From assembly GCA_021812905.1 (NCBI GenBank), contig JAKAMM010000053.1, positions 1-8,918 on the forward strand: 8,918 nt of DNA, read 5' to 3'. The stretch comes from Chloroflexota bacterium (lineage in GTDB: Bacteria; Chloroflexota; Anaerolineae; Anaerolineales; Villigracilaceae). A model generated the notes under the pieces. The model had not been told where the DNA came from and did no database searches. It saw only the letters and a program-made list of their open reading frames with translations. Positions 6,334-8,918 of the stretch are shown here, in pieces; position 1 is the first letter of the stretch; the number at the start of each line of letters is the position of its first letter. The position numbers were made by a program, and so were the translations under genes.

Positions 6334-8918
6334 TCATTGAAACGTGATCTCTTCGACTCGCCAGCTTTCCTCGCCCATCAACTTTTGCAGGCGCGCCAGC
6401 ATTTCGGGGCAGACGCGCGTCGACTCGCCGGGAAAGTCCATCAGATAGCCCTTGCCGTTCTCGAAGATCTGGAACGAAAATTTATCGCGGCCGTGGAAAG
6501 AGATCAGCGTGCCGTAAATGGTTTTGATGCGGCGCTTATCGCGCTCGTGATCGCCCGTTGACCTCAGCAGAACCGTGATCTGCTTCGGCGGATGCTTCTG
6601 GTCGTTCTCTTCCTTCGCAAGCGGGACATACAGCGACGGAGGCATACGCGATGAGTTCGCTATCGGACGCGGCTCGACGTGAGTCACGACCAGGTCCTGA
6701 CTCAGCGCCTCACGCGCACCTTCAACCGGCTCCCGTTCTTCGACTTCTGATTCGGCTTTGGCCTTTTCCACCAAATCTCTCGGTGCGACAGGTTTGTTGT
6801 CAACCTTCGGCTCTGGCCGCGCGGCGATGATCTCGTTCTCAAACGACGGCTGCCAGTCATCAGGGAAATTATCCGGCGGAGGTGGCATGGTGTTGTCGTT
6901 CCACTCTTCGGCGGGGGCGGGCTTTGCCGCATAAGTCGCGGGCGCTTCGGCAACTTGTCGCGCAGGTTTGTTGTAGGTCGGACTTGCAGTCCGACTTGCG
7001 GGTTGAGGCACGGGACGCGGCATGGCTTTTGAAGCGGGAGCCGCTTCTGGCGCGGATGGACGCGTCGCTTCGTCTAATGAAACCAACATTTTTAATTCAG
7101 TCCGCACAGCATCCACCAAAATTTTTGGCGGCGTGGACTGCGCGTCGATCTTGCCTTCGATGATGACGATCTGTCCAACGGTCAGCACGGCTTGATAATC
7201 TTTCCATGTGCGCGGGAAGAGCACGAGGTCCATGTTGCCTTGAATATCTTCGAGCGTGACGAAGCCCATCGGCTTGCCCGCTTTGGTTTGATACGGGCGG
7301 ACGCTGGTGACCAGCCCGGCCACGCGCACTTTTTCTTCGTGCTGCGCTTCGCCGAGCTGTCCCGAAAAATAACTGACGATCGTTGCAAGCTGGGCCTGAT
7401 ACGGCGTGAGCGGATGGTCGGAAATGTAGAGGCCGATCAACTCGCGCTCCCAGTTGAGCATTTCGCGCTTATCGACATTTTTCACATCGGGCAAATGGAT
7501 TTCTTCGACGACGCCAGTGCTCGTTCCGAACAGCGACATTTGTCCGGCTTCGGCGGCGCGGAAATGATTACTGCTTATTGCGGCGATGCGGTCGAGCGAG
7601 GCCAACAACGCGGCGCGGTTGCCGAACGAATCCATTGCACCGACTTTGATCAAACATTCGAGCGAGCGCTTGCCAACCGAGCGCAGATCGACGCGGCGCG
7701 CGAAATCGTTGAGGTCAATAAATTTTCCATCCTTGCGTGCTTCGACAATTAATTCCACCGCGTTCTGCCCTACGTTCTTGATCGCGCCGAGTCCAAAGCG
7801 GATTTGTGGTTGGGTTTGCTCTGGAGTGTAGGTCACGTTTAAAACGTGACCTACGGGAGCATCTTCGATCTCAAAATCCCAGACGGAGAAGTTGATGTCC
7901 GGCGAGAGCACGGGCACGCCCATCGTGCGCGCATCGGCTACATAATATGCAACCTTTTCCGTGATGCCCGCCGAGGCCGAAAGCAAAGCCGTCATGTATT
8001 CGGCGGTGTAATGCATTTTGAGATAGGCTGTCTGCACCGCGATCACGCCGTAATCTGCTGCATGACTTTTATTGAACCCGTAACGCGCGAATTCTTCCCA
8101 GTCTGAATAAATGCTTTCGGCAATATCTTTGACCATGCCGTTCTTGGTCGCGCCGTCCACGAATTTTTTGCGGTGCTTCTCGATGTCTTCTTTCTTTTTC
8201 TTCGAGATGGCTTTTCGCAATTCATCCGATTCAGAAGGCGTGTATCCCGCCAACTCAACAGCGGCGCGCATCAACTGTTCCTGATAAACCGGAATGCCGT
8301 AGGTTGATTCAAAGATCGGTTTGAGCGATGGATGCCGGTATTCAACTTCGGCCTCGCCGTGCATGCGCGCAATGTAATCGGGAATGAATGCCATCGGGCC
8401 GGGACGATAGAGGGCTACCATGGCAATGATGTTATCCAGCGTCTTCGGCTTCATCTGAACCAGATAGCGTGTCATTCCTCCCCCTTCCACCTGGAAGACA
8501 CCCGCGGTTTGTCCGTTGCCCATTAACTCGAACGACTTCTCATCGTTGAGCGGAATATTGTCGAGGTCGAATTTTACGCCGTGCCGTTTCTCGATCATGT
8601 CACAGGCGCGTGCCATTACCGATAATGTGATCAGGCCGAGGAAGTCCACCTTCAACATGCCGAGCGAATCGAGGATGCCCATTTCAAATTGTGTCACTGT
8701 CTTGATGGGCGTCTCTTCCGAACCGGAGGTCGGGCGGTGCAGAGGCAGGTATTCAAGCAAAGGTTTGTCGGAGATGACCACGCCTGCCGCGTGCGTCCCG
8801 GCATTGCGGACGGTGCCTTCCATTTTTGCGGCGACGTCGATCAGTTCGTGCAAGTGCGGCGTCGTGTCGTAAATTTTCTTGAACTCGGTGATCTCCATCG
8901 CGTCGGTCATGGTTGTTG
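6334..8918 (-). CDS. dnaE: DNA polymerase III alpha subunit, C-terminal two-thirds
   Basis: This is the replicative polymerase subunit, open past the right edge. Numbered from the Met at 8910, NAGTHAAGVVIS (36-47) and the strand MLKVDFLGLITL (85-96) with the third palm Asp (Asp89, like Asp555 of E. coli) are present; the first two palm Asp (PDIDIDF motif) and the PHP domain lie beyond the window. The fingers follow with FQVEGGGM, RYGFNKSHAADYG and related motifs. A helix-hairpin-helix region comes next (about 400-435, VGKRSLECLIKVGAMDSFG), then an OB fold (about 527-605, VRVAGLVTSVRPYQTKAGK), a Pro/Ala-rich acidic linker (about 615-770) and a C-terminal domain (about 775-858) ending EESWRVEEITFQ. 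Two 27-nt palindromic elements are read in frame as residues 353-361 and 638-646. The frame is otherwise uninterrupted and the gene looks functional. Confidence 0.97.
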   Translation of the reverse strand, partial: TTMTDAMEITEFKKIYDTTPHLHELIDVAAKMEGTVRNAGTHAAGVVISDKPLLEYLPLHRPTSGSEETPIKTVTQFEMGILDSLGMLKVDFLGLITLSVMARACDMIEKRHGVKFDLDNIPLNDEKSFELMGNGQTAGVFQVEGGGMTRYLVQMKPKTLDNIIAMVALYRPGPMAFIPDYIARMHGEAEVEYRHPSLKPIFESTYGIPVYQEQLMRAAVELAGYTPSESDELRKAISKKKKEDIEKHRKKFVDGATKNGMVKDIAESIYSDWEEFARYGFNKSHAADYGVIAVQTAYLKMHYTAEYMTALLSASAGITEKVAYYVADARTMGVPVLSPDINFSVWDFEIEDAPVGHVLNVTYTPEQTQPQIRFGLGAIKNVGQNAVELIVEARKDGKFIDLNDFARRVDLRSVGKRSLECLIKVGAMDSFGNRAALLASLDRIAAISSNHFRAAEAGQMSLFGTSTGVVEEIHLPDVKNVDKREMLNWERELIGLYISDHPLTPYQAQLATIVSYFSGQLGEAQHEEKVRVAGLVTSVRPYQTKAGKPMGFVTLEDIQGNMDLVLFPRTWKDYQAVLTVGQIVIIEGKIDAQSTPPKILVDAVRTELKMLVSLDEATRPSAPEAAPASKAMPRPVPQPASRTASPTYNKPARQVAEAPATYAAKPAPAEEWNDNTMPPPPDNFPDDWQPSFENEIIAARPEPKVDNKPVAPRDLVEKAKAESEVEEREPVEGAREALSQDLVVTHVEPRPIANSSRMPPSLYVPLAKEENDQKHPPKQITVLLRSTGDHERDKRRIKTIYGTLISFHGRDKFSFQIFENGKGYLMDFPGESTRVCPEMLARLQKLMGEESWRVEEITFQ
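6336..6382. repeat. Direct repeat copy at the true dnaE 3' end
   Basis: This copy encodes the last 15 codons of dnaE plus all but the final base of its stop codon region on the - strand. It pairs with the diverged copy at 5671-5717; identity ends at the dnaE stop codon in both. Together the copies bracket dinB and the palindromic repeat. Confidence 0.85.
6973..6999. repeat. 27-nt palindromic element in dnaE, copy in the linker
   Basis: The + strand reads GTAGGTC, GGACTTGCAGTCC, GACTTGC (7+13+7). GTCGGACT and AGTCCGAC form a perfect eight-base hairpin with a TGC loop. It is exactly nine codons of dnaE (residues 638-646, ASRTASPTY), in the Pro/Ala-rich linker. It has the same outer heptamer, length, orientation and phase as the element at 7828-7854. 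Confidence 0.8.
7828..7854. repeat. 27-nt palindromic element in dnaE, copy after the fingers
   Basis: The + strand reads GTAGGTC, ACGTTTAAAACGT, GACCTAC. The two 13-base arms are perfectly complementary around one central A. It is exactly nine dnaE codons (residues 353-361, VGHVLNVTY), between DFEIEDAP and the conserved IRFGLGAIKNVG segment, where many DnaE proteins have a short loop. Confidence 0.85.

Noticed and set aside
7192..7752. 186-codon open frame on the + strand
   Set aside because: It is antisense to the OB-fold and HhH region of dnaE, whose protein sequence is clearly conserved.

Overview
The window looks like chromosomal DNA from an uncultured member of the Chloroflexota, probably Anaerolineae. 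That is inferred from the style of the DnaE protein, the AddA-like nuclease end, a trace of a mevalonate-pathway gene and a GCAATCTCC/GGGATTGCC-type hairpin repeat. No marker gene in the window proves it. One end is an accessory region, the other is the housekeeping gene dnaE.

Layout. Positions 1-3887 (+ strand) hold a tight five-gene run: the 3' end of an AAA/ABC-type ATPase, a DUF4276 Toprim-like protein (4-base overlap), a short PD-(D/E)XK nuclease that looks like a stub of an AddA/AddB enzyme, a long PRiA4 ORF-3-like protein and a DUF2293 protein with a possible Cys4 zinc site. Junctions are -4, +18, +9 and +1 bases, so co-transcription is likely. The ATPase/Toprim pair has the design of split OLD-like (RloA/RloB-type) defence modules.

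Positions 3888-4852 are a gene graveyard: an apparent decayed 5' part of diphosphomevalonate decarboxylase, then the first third of an Asp/Glu racemase ending in a premature stop. Positions 4853-5666 (- strand) encode a DUF3800 protein whose conserved N-terminus is out of frame because of one extra G in a run of six. Positions 5713-6225 (- strand) encode a DinB/YfiT-like protein. An 87-nt imperfect palindrome lies between it and dnaE. Positions 6334-8918 (- strand) are the C-terminal two-thirds of dnaE, running off the right edge.

The most notable structure is not a gene. dnaE carries two 27-nt palindromic elements with the same 7+13+7 architecture, orientation and codon phase, each read as nine amino acids of the polymerase. 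In addition, the last 47 nt of dnaE recur as a diverged copy (43/47 identical) just beyond dinB, so dinB and the hairpin repeat are bracketed by direct repeats of the dnaE 3' end, as after insertion or recombination at that site. I see no tRNA, rRNA, CRISPR array or recognisable transposase.
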